Shown one piece after another: positions 42,942 to 51,856 of a DNA stretch of 64,000 nucleotides (positions are counted from its first letter, which is position 1; every line of letters starts with the position of its first letter). The translations under genes and the position numbers were made by a program. The stretch is from contig NZ_CP061941.1 of assembly GCF_014805825.1 (NCBI RefSeq), positions 930,001 to 994,000 on the forward strand. Reading direction: 5' to 3'. The DNA comes from Marinomonas algicola (GTDB lineage Bacteria; Pseudomonadota; Gammaproteobacteria; Pseudomonadales; Marinomonadaceae). The notes under the pieces are model-generated. The model did no database searches and was not told where the DNA came from. It worked only from the letters and a program-made list of their open reading frames with translations.

Positions 42942-43445
42942 TTATATCCGCCTTCCAGTTGACAAAAAATGAATCCAATCACTACGGTTTCTTTTTTTAC
43001 TTTCATTGACCGCGCGTTGATAGTCATAAGGAACTTTAATATGTTGAACGACCCATTCAGAATGTATTTTTTCAACCATGGAATAGGACGCATGATGGCT
43101 ATAGTTTTCCATAGAGTGAACTACGGGCTCTTCGTCTGTGTACGCTTGCAATCCAACACTTCCAGGATTAACGATGAGTTAACCACTACTCACATTGACA
43201 GCCCTAGGGGTATGAGTGTGACCACAGCATATTAACTTTGATTTTTGACCGGCAAGTAAATCCATGACTTCACTGTCTGAACGAAGCAAAGCATAACCTT
43301 TACTAACATCTTCCAATAAATACATTAAATCGTTTTTTGGCGTACCGTGACAAAAATAAACGTCTTCATTTACTTGTTTATCAAAAGGCAGTGATGTCAT
43401 CCACTCTAATGGTTTTGGCCCTAAATCGTTTAACAGTGAGTAGGT
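42942..43445 (-). pseudogene. Metallophosphoesterase, decayed
   Basis: Minus-strand remains of a calcineurin-like phosphoesterase of the small YfcE/MJ0936-like type. The part from LLNDLGPKPLEWM through VYFCHGTPKNDLMYLLEDV to CCGHTHTPRAVNV is intact, including the CHGTP and GHTHTP metal ligands. An in-frame TAA (43179-43181) then replaces one codon, after which the same frame continues with LIVNPGSVGLQAYTDEEP and runs to WIHFLSTGRR. The N-terminal third with the DxH, GDxxD and GNHE motifs is missing, and a TGA stands just before the preserved part (43446-43448). It is therefore not functional. Confidence 0.82.
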
Positions 43446-43752
43446 TCATTAATATGAAGCGCCATATCAATCTGTTTGGAAATAAACATTTTCTGGGTTG
43501 TTTTACGGCTTCTTTTCATCGCTCTCATTGCCTCTTTTTTAGGTTTTTTGAAGATTGTCATGTGCTTTTTAGTCGAACATGGCTCTTTTTTCCCGAATCC
43601 TGAGTATTGGGCACTACTCGCCCTTTAGACCGAATATAATACATTAAAAGAGCGTCATGCCGAGTGAAACAATGCACCATAAATCGGCCGACCGTGTCGG
43701 CCACCCTAGTCATTTAAAACCGGTGTGTAAAAAAGAACTGAGCCCAAAAGGG
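43446..43752. other. Gap without a supported gene
   Basis: About 300 bases between the phosphoesterase relic and the dioxygenase. Short open frames exist on both strands (for example 43657-43857 plus), but none has a family match by eye or a good ribosome binding site. It is likely decayed DNA at the right edge of the accessory region. Confidence 0.4.
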
Positions 43753-44550
43753 TCAACCAAATTGATAGTTAGAGACGGTGTTGCCGGTAAACGCGCTGAC
43801 GTTGTGGTATATCCGTGTGGCGGTGTCGTTTTCGGCGGCGCCCAATGCGGTGAATAAGGGCACGAGGTGGTCTTCATCTTGATGGCAAATGCGGGCGCTC
43901 GGTGCGTTTTCCCACTCGATGATACGTTGTGTGCGTGTCGCTGGGTCGGCCATCATGGTGTCGTAAAGCCACTGGTCAAACTCCGCAGAAGGAAGGCGGC
44001 CTTGCCCATTTCTCAGGCGTAGGTTGTGCATGCTTAGCCCTGACCCGACAATCATCACGCCTTCTTTCCGCAGCGGCGCTAATGCTCTGCCAATCGCTAA
44101 ATGCGCGGCGGGGTCGTATGATGTCAACATAGAGACTTGGAACAAAGGCACATCGGCCTCTGGGTACATGACGGCCATCGGCGCGAAGGTACCGTGATCA
44201 AAGCCACGAGCTTTGTCGAGTTTAGCTTTTATCCCCGCGTTTTTTAACAAGTTAACAGTGCGTTCGGCCACACTCGGTGCGCCCGGGGCAGCATAGCGAA
44301 TTTGGTAAGTTTCTGGCGGAAAGCCATAGTAGTCGTACAGCATGGGGGGCTGAGGTGAGCCCATGACATTGACGATGTTTTCTTCCCAGTGACCCGAAAT
44401 CATGAGAATGGCTTTCGGCTTTTCACCGTGGTTTTTAACCATGTCTTTTAACGCGGTTTCTAAAGGTTGAAAGAGTTCCCGCATTTGTGGCACCCAAGGC
44501 CAAGGGCCACCACCATGAGAAATAAAGTAAGTCGGTAAGATAGTAGACAT
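43753..44550 (-). CDS. DODA-type extradiol ring-opening dioxygenase
   Basis: Class III extradiol dioxygenase-like enzyme of 265 residues, similar to YgiD / plant 4,5-DOPA dioxygenase. Metal-binding residues are visible in PTYFISHGGGPWPWV (His), ILMISGHWEE (His) and DHGTFAPMAVMYP (His). GSGLSMHNLR carries another conserved His. These enzymes use Fe or Zn to open a catechol ring or act on related small phenols. GAGGG precedes ATG 44550. A DoxX protein lies 100 bases upstream in the same direction and a LysR gene is divergent, the usual pairing for this type of locus. Confidence 0.92.
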   Translation of the reverse strand: MSTILPTYFISHGGGPWPWVPQMRELFQPLETALKDMVKNHGEKPKAILMISGHWEENIVNVMGSPQPPMLYDYYGFPPETYQIRYAAPGAPSVAERTVNLLKNAGIKAKLDKARGFDHGTFAPMAVMYPEADVPLFQVSMLTSYDPAAHLAIGRALAPLRKEGVMIVGSGLSMHNLRLRNGQGRLPSAEFDQWLYDTMMADPATRTQRIIEWENAPSARICHQDEDHLVPLFTALGAAENDTATRIYHNVSAFTGNTVSNYQFG

Positions 44551-44649
44551 TGTTTCGCCCTCAATAACCTGTTGTTGTGGTTACGCTGTCAATAATTAAG
44601 ATAGTGGCAGGCTCTTTTTGGCAGAGCCCACCGGAAAGCAGAGCCATTG

Positions 44650-45075
44650 TTAGCGACGTGGTGTAATCGGTGCTTTACGTTCACGTCCCCACAAGACGAT
44701 TAACGCAAGAGTGATGTAAACCGCGTTGGTAGGAAGCAGGATAAACTCTCCGCGAGATGCATGAAAACCAATCGCTAAGACTTGTAACACGACACAGCAA
44801 ACGGCGGCTATCACAGTTAAGCGAGGCGCAATCCGTGTTAGAGATGGCAACAATAGGCCAAGTCCACCGGCCAAGTCAATCACACCGATGAAACGGACAA
44901 ACTCAATTGAGAATTCCCCCGTCCAAGGCATCATGGCCGCTAGGTCTGTGATAGGCATCATGGTTTTCATCACACCCGACAGGATAAAAGCGGCGGCGCC
45001 CAGTACTTGAGCAATCCAAATGCCGACATTGGCGCGAGTCGAAACCGGTTTTGTGTGAGTCAATGTGTTCGTCAT
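44650..45075 (-). CDS. DoxX family membrane protein
   Basis: Integral membrane protein of 141 residues with four hydrophobic helices, a typical DoxX length. WIAQVLGAAAFILSGVMKTM at the N-terminus and RFIGVIDLAGGLGLLLPSL in the second helix are family features. The frame extends to TTG 45087, but GGAAG lies just before ATG 45075. DoxX proteins often accompany oxidoreductases and quinone-related redox functions; here it probably works with the DODA dioxygenase downstream. The exact role is unknown. Confidence 0.9.
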   Translation of the reverse strand: MTNTLTHTKPVSTRANVGIWIAQVLGAAAFILSGVMKTMMPITDLAAMMPWTGEFSIEFVRFIGVIDLAGGLGLLLPSLTRIAPRLTVIAAVCCVVLQVLAIGFHASRGEFILLPTNAVYITLALIVLWGRERKAPITPRR

Positions 45076-45204
45076 AATTTCTTCCAATCATTCAATTTTA
45101 GGGATACAAGAGAGCTTGCCTTTAATAGGGTCTATCCTAACCTCGAACAAACAATAAAAATATACGCATTGTTTTTAATAACTTGTTCAGATAATCTGAA
45201 GGAC

Positions 45205-46125
45205 ATGAACGCCATTACTCTTGATCAATTCATGGTATTTTTAACGGTCATTGATGAAAAAAGCTTTGCGGGCGCGGCTCGCAAGCTTTCTCGAACGCAA
45301 TCGGCCATTACCTATGCCATTCAAAAGCTGGAAGAACAAAGCGATCTTTTATTGTTTGACCGGAGCACTTACCGCCCCACGCTGACAGACGCTGGGCGCA
45401 GTTTGCTGCCACGCATTCGTAGGGTGATGGATGACGTTGGTGATTTTCGATTGCACGTTCAAAGTATGGCTCAGGGCATCGAGGCGGAACTTAATGTGGT
45501 GCTGGATAACTTTTTGCCGTTGTCGCTTATTACGCCGGCTTTAGATGCCTTTTATGACGCTTTCCCTATGGTGCCTGTGCGAATCAGTGCTGTGTGGACA
45601 CAGGAAGCACGTCAATCTTTAGTGGATAAAAGAGCCGATTTGGGGGTGTTTCTTAGAATGCCCGGCATGCCGGCCGAGTTAGAAAATAAAGTGGTCTCGG
45701 ACATTGATTTGGTCCTGGTGGTCGCCCCTCATCATCCATTGGCTAACGTGTCATCTAACGATCCGTCCAAAGCGCCCTCTAAAGTGTCGCAACATGTTTT
45801 ACGAGATCATCTGCAAATCGTGGTATCGAATCAAGATTCCTATAACTTTGGTCTGGTCGGCGTAAATCAATGGAAGGTCAGTGAAATGCGCTTGCGTTAT
45901 GAGTTAATCATGGCGGGACTTGGTTGGGGAAGCATGCCGCGACAAATGATAGAAAAGGAAGTATCAAGGGGGGAGTTGATCATTTTAGAACCCGAGCAAT
46001 GGGATTCGTCCAATAAAATGCCGAGTATTACCGCTCTTGTTGCAAAACGAAAAGACAAAGCCATGGGCCCTGCGGCCACATTTTTAATGGATGAAATTGC
46101 GCGTAAAAGACTTTATCCTCTTTAA
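45205..46125 (+). CDS. LysR family transcriptional regulator
   Basis: 306 residues from ATG 45205; the frame runs upstream to 45007 but that part overlaps the divergent doxX gene and is not LysR-like. The N-terminus MNAITLDQFMVFLTVIDEKS followed by TQSAITYAIQKLEEQ is the winged helix-turn-helix. The effector domain contains VVAPHHPLA. It is divergent from doxX-DODA with about 130 bases between, so it very likely controls them in response to an aromatic or redox signal. Confidence 0.92.
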   Translation: MNAITLDQFMVFLTVIDEKSFAGAARKLSRTQSAITYAIQKLEEQSDLLLFDRSTYRPTLTDAGRSLLPRIRRVMDDVGDFRLHVQSMAQGIEAELNVVLDNFLPLSLITPALDAFYDAFPMVPVRISAVWTQEARQSLVDKRADLGVFLRMPGMPAELENKVVSDIDLVLVVAPHHPLANVSSNDPSKAPSKVSQHVLRDHLQIVVSNQDSYNFGLVGVNQWKVSEMRLRYELIMAGLGWGSMPRQMIEKEVSRGELIILEPEQWDSSNKMPSITALVAKRKDKAMGPAATFLMDEIARKRLYPL

Positions 46126-46166
46126 TTTAACTGTTTTATGATTGGCTGTGCGATAGAAATACGACT

Positions 46167-46697
46167 ATGAAAAATGACTATGTAACGATTGGCTTAACCA
46201 ACCCTAAGAGTACGTCGAATGTGGGTTCTGTGATGAGAGCGGCGGGCTGTTATTCGGTTGATCGAGTGATTTATACTGGGACGCGTTACGATAGAGCGGC
46301 CAAGTTGACAACCGACACTAAAAAAGCGAGAACGGCGATTCCTTTGGTGAATATAAATACTCTTGGTGTGGCCGATTTAATTGATGCGGTGGATAAAGAG
46401 ACGAAAATTGTTTGTGTGGATTTAATTCAAGGGGCGACGCCTTTACCCGCATTTGAGCACCCAGAAAAGGCCTTGTATATTTTTGGCCCTGAGGATAATA
46501 CGATTAGCCAACATGTCGTAGATCGAGCGGATTTTGTGGTTTTTGTGCCGACGGTTGGCTGCATGAATTTAGCGGCGTCGGTCAATGTTTTGTTGTATGA
46601 CCGTCTGGCTAAGTCTTCACGAGCCAATGCAGGGGACGAGTTGATACTTCAAAGTAAAGACATTAATAATAATGTTAAAGTAAAAAAGGGCGCTTAA
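46167..46697 (+). CDS. TrmH/SpoU family RNA methyltransferase
   Basis: 176-residue SAM-dependent RNA 2'-O-methyltransferase with a trefoil-knot fold. Motif 1 is SNVGSVMRAAGCYSVDRV, motif 2 is ALYIFGPEDNTIS and motif 3 is VPTVGCMNLAASVNVLLYD, all in order. It is the short single-domain form without an RNA-binding extension. The target RNA position is unknown. It stands alone after the LysR gene. Confidence 0.92.
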   Translation: MKNDYVTIGLTNPKSTSNVGSVMRAAGCYSVDRVIYTGTRYDRAAKLTTDTKKARTAIPLVNINTLGVADLIDAVDKETKIVCVDLIQGATPLPAFEHPEKALYIFGPEDNTISQHVVDRADFVVFVPTVGCMNLAASVNVLLYDRLAKSSRANAGDELILQSKDINNNVKVKKGA

Positions 46698-46771
46698 CTC
46701 TTTTCTAAATCGAAAAGGTAAGGCCGAAAATTAAGAAAGGTGCGAATACGTCCTCTTGCCTCTGCATAAAA

Positions 46772-46811
46772 GCCTGCTATTCGAGGCGAGTATCGAACGT
46801 GAATAGCAGGC
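46772..46811 (-). terminator. Hairpin terminator of the diheme cytochrome gene
   Basis: GCCTGCTATTC (46772-46782) pairs perfectly with GAATAGCAGGC (46801-46811). Read on the minus strand it is followed by TTTTA, so it most likely ends the cytochrome transcript; it could also stop the convergent methyltransferase transcript. Confidence 0.7.
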
Positions 46812-46888
46812 CTATTTTCGAGAGGCTCAACAAAGAATACTGACTTAGTAGACTTATTCGCACTTTCTTTAAGCGCGTTTAGAGCGTT

Positions 46889-47806
46889 TTATGGTGTATT
46901 ACCATTGGGTAGGGCTTTTAGGTAAGCGGCTATGGCTTCTCGGTCTGAGGCGGGCAATTTACTGGTATTTTCTATTACCTCTGTCATATCACCGCCTGCC
47001 GAGTCAAATTCAGGGGTAAAGCCTGATGCGAGGTATTCGGCGATGTCTGCTTCTGACCAGTCCGATATGCCGGAATCAATCGGAGAAATATTTGGAATGC
47101 GGCCTTTGCCATCTGGGCTTGCTGCACCCATTAGCCACTGGTCGTATTGCAGTCCTCCAATCGAAGTTCTTGGGGTATGGCATTCTCCACAGTGTCCCGG
47201 CCCTTCTACTAAGTATTGGCCTCTTAAAACGGCGTCACTTGCTTGATCTATGGTGGCAATCGAGTCGTCATTTAGATAAAGCTGTTTCCAAAGGCCCATT
47301 CCGCGGCGAATGTTGAAAGGAAAAGACAATTTGTGTTCAGCACTTTGTTGAGAGATGGTCGGGAGAGTATCTAAATACGCTTTTAGATCCACAATATCTT
47401 GTAATGTCATTCTGGCGTAAGAGGTATAAGGGAAAGCGGGATAATAGTGTTGATTATCAGGAGAAACACCGTGTTTCATGGCGTTAGCGAATTCTACCGT
47501 GCTCCAAGCACCTATCCCTGTTATTTTATCTGGAGAAATATTAGGGGCGTAAAAGGTGCCAAATTCTGTAGGGAACCCTTTACCACCGGCTAGTCTAATT
47601 GTCTCTCCTCCGTCTTTTGTTGGCTTAGATGCGTGGCACGATAAGCATCCACCGATATTAAATACGGTTTCACCGTTTTTTACATCGCCATCTAAATTCG
47701 CTAGTTGAGCGTGTGTAATGGGAGCGCTGGGGTCGGTGAGAATCCAAAATGCTGTCGCTCCGGTGATAACGGCCGCCGCGCTGATATTAAGCCAAGTAGA
47801 CATCAT
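46889..47806 (-). CDS. Diheme c-type cytochrome
   Basis: About 305 residues with an N-terminal membrane/signal helix (WLNISAAAVITGATAFWIL) and two haem motifs, CLSCH in the first half and CGECH in the second, each with a downstream Met-containing segment. The two-domain layout resembles the cytochrome subunit of membrane alcohol/gluconate dehydrogenases. It would carry electrons in the periplasm. AGGTA precedes the ATG pair at 47806/47803. The next gene upstream in the transcription direction encodes cytochrome c', so the two form a small cytochrome operon. Its electron donor is not in the window. Confidence 0.92.
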   Translation of the reverse strand: MMSTWLNISAAAVITGATAFWILTDPSAPITHAQLANLDGDVKNGETVFNIGGCLSCHASKPTKDGGETIRLAGGKGFPTEFGTFYAPNISPDKITGIGAWSTVEFANAMKHGVSPDNQHYYPAFPYTSYARMTLQDIVDLKAYLDTLPTISQQSAEHKLSFPFNIRRGMGLWKQLYLNDDSIATIDQASDAVLRGQYLVEGPGHCGECHTPRTSIGGLQYDQWLMGAASPDGKGRIPNISPIDSGISDWSEADIAEYLASGFTPEFDSAGGDMTEVIENTSKLPASDREAIAAYLKALPNGNTP

Positions 47807-47891
47807 AAGTACCTGTAAATAAGGGAGAAACAATCGCTCTTAGAAAAGGGCCATTATTAAATTCAGCCCTTTTCTACGGTTAAATAAGAGA

Positions 47892-48356
47892 CTATTTTTT
47901 TGTTCTGAACCCTTGATGGCAGCCACCGCAGCTGCCGCCCATCTCTTTGACTGCGGATCTCAGGTTGCCAAGCCCTTTGTTGGCTAGGCTGACAAGATTA
48001 TCTGTACGTCTTACAAAGTCAGTGTGTTTCTCAGCAAAGCCCGCCGCGTCTGTCCAAATTTCCATTTTTGAACGAGTGTTACCAAGGTCGCTGTTACTGG
48101 AACCTTCTGGCCACATCGATTGATAATTCATTTTTGAAAGCAAGGCTAAGTTTTGCGCGGCATCAAGTGCTATTTGTGCATCGTAGTCGGTTTTTCCTTT
48201 TGCCATATTACCGACAACGCCCATATTGAAGGCAATCATTTGCATGTAAGACTGGCGTATTTCTACGGCTTTATCTAAGTCGGCTGCGTTCGCCGAGCCC
48301 GCCGCAATAAATAGAGAAGAAAGCATGATAGGTAAAATTTTTATTTTCTTTATCAT
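47892..48356 (-). CDS. Cytochrome c' (c-556 type)
   Basis: 154 residues with a signal peptide ending in SANA/AD and the single haem motif CGGCHQGFR at the extreme C-terminus, as in cytochromes c'. The four-helix-bundle pattern is evident (EIRQSYMQMIAFNMGVVGNM). Such proteins bind NO or act as periplasmic electron carriers. It precedes the diheme cytochrome by about 85 bases on the same strand. Confidence 0.92.
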   Translation of the reverse strand: MIKKIKILPIMLSSLFIAAGSANAADLDKAVEIRQSYMQMIAFNMGVVGNMAKGKTDYDAQIALDAAQNLALLSKMNYQSMWPEGSSNSDLGNTRSKMEIWTDAAGFAEKHTDFVRRTDNLVSLANKGLGNLRSAVKEMGGSCGGCHQGFRTKK

Positions 48357-48742
48357 AATAAATACCGTGGAATTGGGTTATTAAAAAATCAACATACCAG
48401 ATATTACATTAAGGGTTAAGCCTTATGTCAGTTAATATTGGAGAGGATTTATCTTGTTGGTTTATTTTTAAGACAATTTAAAAATAGAGTATAAGTGATA
48501 AAAAGGGCAATTAAATATTACAAATAGGAATGATAATCAAAACCAAAAAATACGCATTGAGAGTGATTTTTAATAGAAGGCTATTTTGAATAAAATAATC
48601 GGTATTTTATTAAAGGATATTTTATTAAAGGGTATTTTAATGAAGCGGTTTTTTGAAATATAAAAAGGACTTGGTGAGAGTAATCACCCCGACACCTTGT
48701 TTATTTTAAGGTGCCGGGGTGATTGGGTTGAATTATTGTGTA
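48357..48742. other. Intergenic region with short repeats and hairpin
   Basis: No gene is supported in these 386 AT-rich bases. AGGAATGATAATCAAAACC at about 48527-48545 matches a Fur box at 13 of 19 positions, upstream of the cytochrome c' gene. Three imperfect copies of a roughly 15-base unit (ATTTTATTAAAGGRT) lie at 48601-48644. A long hairpin lies at 48682-48724. Confidence 0.5.
48682..48724 (-). terminator. Long hairpin after the TauD-like gene
   Basis: AATCACCCCG-a-CACCTT (48682-48698) pairs with AAGGTG-c-CGGGGTGATT (48708-48724) with one mismatch. There is no T tract on either side, but its place 18 bases after the dioxygenase stop codon fits transcript termination or 3' end protection. 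Confidence 0.6.
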
Positions 48743-49732
48743 TTAGCTCCCTTTACCGAGCGCTACCAATACTTGTCGTTTCGTTTCGCCGCTGTATGGA
48801 CGACGACCGTGCATCGCCATATGATTATCGACTAAGGCCATGTCGGCGGTTTGCCAATCTACATCAAAGGTAAACTCGCTAGAAAGGCTATTAATTAACT
48901 CAAGGTCAGCGGCTTGAATAACGCTGTCATCGCCATAGGTAATGGCGTGGGATGGATTCTCTCGCACCCCTTTCCATCCCATATAGGCCGCAATAAGTTG
49001 ATTGTAGAAAACCTTTATGCCATTTTCTAATTCAACAACGGCGGGTAACACGGGGGTGGTCGCTTTTAGACTGCCATCGTCTTCCCATTTCCATGAGTAG
49101 CCTAACTGACGAAGTTTATCTTCCGCCGTAGCCATATCGGCACAATCTAATGTGCTTTTCCAGCTGCGCCCTTGACCTGAGTTTTCATCATTTTCTCCGG
49201 GCATAGTGGTGGTGTATTTCAATCCTTTTTCTTCCATTGCCTTGGCTAACTCAGGCGCAACTTCCTGCATTTTTTTAAATAAACGATCCGAACGGCATAC
49301 CGGTGTTGCACCGCCTTGGTCCGCTGGAGATAAGCAGAAAAAGAATAATTTATCAGGCGAAATAGGGGTTTGCGCCATTTCATGATGTAAGAAAATTTCG
49401 ACATCTTTTGGCGCTTCGTTTGCTGTGAAAACGCGCTTAGTGAAATTAAGTCTTACGGCATTCGATAATGACTCTTTGTAGGTGAAGCCCTCGTAACCAA
49501 AGGCCGCTGAGAATTTATCAAAGTCTTCTGCACTGTGTAGTGGGAAACCTCGGAAAAGAACCACACCCGATTGAGCCAGCTCTTTTTTTAACTGATCTAA
49601 GTGAGTTGATACCCAGTTGCAAGCGACATCAATAGAATCAATGTTGTCTTTATTCGCTATGATACTTGGAAAATCAATGTCATCATATTGATGTTGAGTT
49701 TCAACCTGAGCGAAGTGAATCGTACTAGACAT
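48743..49732 (-). CDS. TauD/TfdA-like 2-oxoglutarate/Fe(II) dioxygenase
   Basis: 329 residues from ATG 49732, where AGGAG is well placed (the frame runs on to 49783 inside the previous gene). The facial triad can be read as FLHHEMAQ (His, and Glu in place of the usual Asp) and the distal His in NHMAMHGRRPY with the co-substrate Arg in ETKRQ. GVVLFRGFPL and PISPDKLFFFCLSPADQGG are typical of the TauD superfamily. It lies 10 bases after the aldo/keto reductase stop and is cotranscribed. The substrate may be a sulfonate, a carboxylic acid or a natural product; it is not known. Confidence 0.88.
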   Translation of the reverse strand: MSSTIHFAQVETQHQYDDIDFPSIIANKDNIDSIDVACNWVSTHLDQLKKELAQSGVVLFRGFPLHSAEDFDKFSAAFGYEGFTYKESLSNAVRLNFTKRVFTANEAPKDVEIFLHHEMAQTPISPDKLFFFCLSPADQGGATPVCRSDRLFKKMQEVAPELAKAMEEKGLKYTTTMPGENDENSGQGRSWKSTLDCADMATAEDKLRQLGYSWKWEDDGSLKATTPVLPAVVELENGIKVFYNQLIAAYMGWKGVRENPSHAITYGDDSVIQAADLELINSLSSEFTFDVDWQTADMALVDNHMAMHGRRPYSGETKRQVLVALGKGS

Positions 49733-49742
49733 ACTTTGCTCC

Positions 49743-50699
49743 TTAATCGTAGATAGGATAAAAAGTGTTGAACGCCGCTTCACAGAAATGACCAGGATCG
49801 TTAAAGCGACGATTGCTGTTCAGTGCTGAAATGGCGTCCATTTCATCTTCGTTTAATTCGAAGTCAAACAGGGATAGGTTTTCTATCATACGTTCTGGTT
49901 TGCTGGTTTTTGGGATAATGGAAGTCCCTCGTTGCACGCCCCAACGTAAAACCACTTGCGCCGGAGTGCGACCAACACGCTCCGCTGCGGCTTTTACTGC
50001 GGTTTGCTCTAACACTGACTCTTGAGCACCAGCCATATCAAGTTCAAGGTATGATAAGGCGCCAAGAGGAGAGAATGCGGTCACGTCAAGGTGGTAGCTT
50101 TTTGCTAATCGAATAAGACGTTCTTGAGTTAAATAAGGGTGTGACTCGATTTGCAGCACAGACGGTTTGATCTTTGCGTAATTCATTAGGTCATGTAGCA
50201 AGCCTGATGTGTAGTTGCAGACACCAATTTGTTTCGCTAGGCCTTTTTCTACGGTTGCTTCCATTCCCGCCCATGTTTCGCTTAAAGGCACAGGCGCTAA
50301 TTTAATTTCAGGTTGTTCGGCCTCTGGATCAAAAAACCATGCCGCTGGGTAACGTGTTTCAAAAGGAACAAATGCTTGCGCAATGGGGAAGTGTATTAAA
50401 AACAGGTCCACATAATCAAGTTGCAGCTCATTTAAGGAATGCTCGAGTGCCGGCACAACATTTTGTTGATCGTGGTAGGTATTCCATAATTTAGTGGTAA
50501 TCCACAGTTCTTCACGAGTACAAAGACCGTCTTCAATTGCGCGTCTAATGCCTTCTCCCGTTTCTTTTTCATTGCCGTAATCGCTGGCACTGTCGATATG
50601 GCGATAGCCTGTTTTAATGGCTTGATAAACGGTTTCAGCGCAGACTTCGTTAGGCACTTTCCAAAGTCCGAAACCTACGGCAGGGAGAGTAGATGGCAT
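49743..50699 (-). CDS. Aldo/keto reductase (xylose reductase-like)
   Basis: 318-residue NAD(P)H-dependent reductase. Catalytic residues: Asp and Tyr in HIDSASDYGNE, Lys in WITTKLWNTY and His in LFLIHFPIA. The C-terminal IIPKTSKPERMIENL binds the cofactor phosphate. An insertion with AFVPFETRYPAAWFF is as found in the AKR2 xylose reductase subgroup. AAGGA precedes ATG 50699. It forms a two-gene operon with the TauD-like dioxygenase and is divergent from rarD. Confidence 0.93.
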   Translation of the reverse strand: MPSTLPAVGFGLWKVPNEVCAETVYQAIKTGYRHIDSASDYGNEKETGEGIRRAIEDGLCTREELWITTKLWNTYHDQQNVVPALEHSLNELQLDYVDLFLIHFPIAQAFVPFETRYPAAWFFDPEAEQPEIKLAPVPLSETWAGMEATVEKGLAKQIGVCNYTSGLLHDLMNYAKIKPSVLQIESHPYLTQERLIRLAKSYHLDVTAFSPLGALSYLELDMAGAQESVLEQTAVKAAAERVGRTPAQVVLRWGVQRGTSIIPKTSKPERMIENLSLFDFELNEDEMDAISALNSNRRFNDPGHFCEAAFNTFYPIYD

Positions 50700-50906
50700 A
50701 TTGTATTCCTTCTGGAGATGAATTTTACTATGAGTTCTTCTATGTCTTATATAAGACTTAAGATGTGATACGGATAATGAATGCTTATAGTGGCGTTGTC
50801 AATGTATTCTATGACTGTTTTTGAGGCGGGCACTGTGAGAGAATCTGCACACTAATTTGTGCCTATGGCAACGTTTGCCGCTGTTTTTTATTTTAAGGTG
50901 TTATGG

Positions 50907-51812
50907 ATGATCTCAACCCCTCGTTCCGGTACTTTTCTGGCGTTATCTGCATTCGTATTATGGGGCCTTACCCCTGTCTACTTTAAATGGATGGCCGCAG
51001 AGAACCCCTTAGACATTGTGGCGAATAGGGTGCTTTGGTCCGTGATTTTATTGACTATTATTATTAGTCTCATGAAAAAATGGTCAAAGGTGAAAGCCGT
51101 TTTTTCGTCAAAAGCCGGTGCGTTGACCTTAGTCGCAACCACTCTTTTAATTGGTCTGAATTGGTCTGTTTTTATTTATGCGGTCAGTGTTGATCGTATG
51201 CTGGAGACAAGTTTAGGTTATTATATTAACCCTCTCATGACCGTAGGGTTAGGGATCTTATTTCTAAAAGAAAGGCCGCGTTTTTTGCAATACGTCGCCA
51301 TGGGATGCGCCATGATAGGGGTGAGCATACAACTTTTCGTGCTGGGTTATCTTCCTTGGATATCGATTGTGTTGGCGCTTTCTTTCAGTGTCTATGGGTT
51401 TTTACACAAAAAAACGCCGACAGACAGCTTCTCCTCGTTATTTATAGAAACGGCTATGCTGCTGCCTTTTGCATTGCTGTTTATGGGCTATCTTTTTCAA
51501 ACGGGAGGAGAGGCAGTAAACAACCCTGTTGGGCCTGCCAATAGAGATTGGATGACTTGGCTAATGCTCATGCTCGCGGGACCTGTAACGACCTTACCTT
51601 TATTGCTTTTTTCATCTGCGGCTAAAAAGGTTCCATTGAGTACCTTAGGCTTTTTGCAGTATGTTTCGCCCAGTATGATTTTTCTTTTAGCCATCTTTGT
51701 TTATAAGGAACCGTTGCTTTTGGAAACGGGGTTAACCTTTGCTTTTATTTGGCTTGGTTTGGTTATCTTTTCGATTGATTCGCTTAGAAGAAAACCGTCG
51801 CTTCGGCCTTAG
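50907..51812 (+). CDS. rarD: RarD/EamA family transporter
   Basis: Membrane protein of 301 residues with ten helices (drug/metabolite transporter superfamily). The N-terminal FLALSAFVLWGLTPVYFKWM and LDIVANRVLWSVILL are those of RarD. ATG 50907 with AAGGTG upstream is preferred to the GTG/ATG codons from 50859. RarD was named as a chloramphenicol-sensitivity gene, but the physiological substrate is unknown. It is a single gene. Confidence 0.9.
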   Translation: MISTPRSGTFLALSAFVLWGLTPVYFKWMAAENPLDIVANRVLWSVILLTIIISLMKKWSKVKAVFSSKAGALTLVATTLLIGLNWSVFIYAVSVDRMLETSLGYYINPLMTVGLGILFLKERPRFLQYVAMGCAMIGVSIQLFVLGYLPWISIVLALSFSVYGFLHKKTPTDSFSSLFIETAMLLPFALLFMGYLFQTGGEAVNNPVGPANRDWMTWLMLMLAGPVTTLPLLLFSSAAKKVPLSTLGFLQYVSPSMIFLLAIFVYKEPLLLETGLTFAFIWLGLVIFSIDSLRRKPSLRP

Positions 51813-51856
51813 AAGCCGCTTCTACCCTAGGAACGACTTGGGCTTATTGTGGAAGG

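Noticed and set aside
43446..43752. Small frames (66-codon plus frame at 43657; a 43-codon basic minus frame ending near 43433)
   Set aside because: No ribosome binding site or known family; they overlap a decaying region.
35717..43752. Prophage or integrative element at the tRNA
   Set aside because: No integrase, excisionase, phage structural gene, transposase or repeat of the tRNA 3' end was found in the window.
45007..45204. 66-codon N-terminal extension of the LysR protein
   Set aside because: It overlaps the divergent doxX coding region and is not LysR-like; ATG 45205 gives the standard N-terminus.
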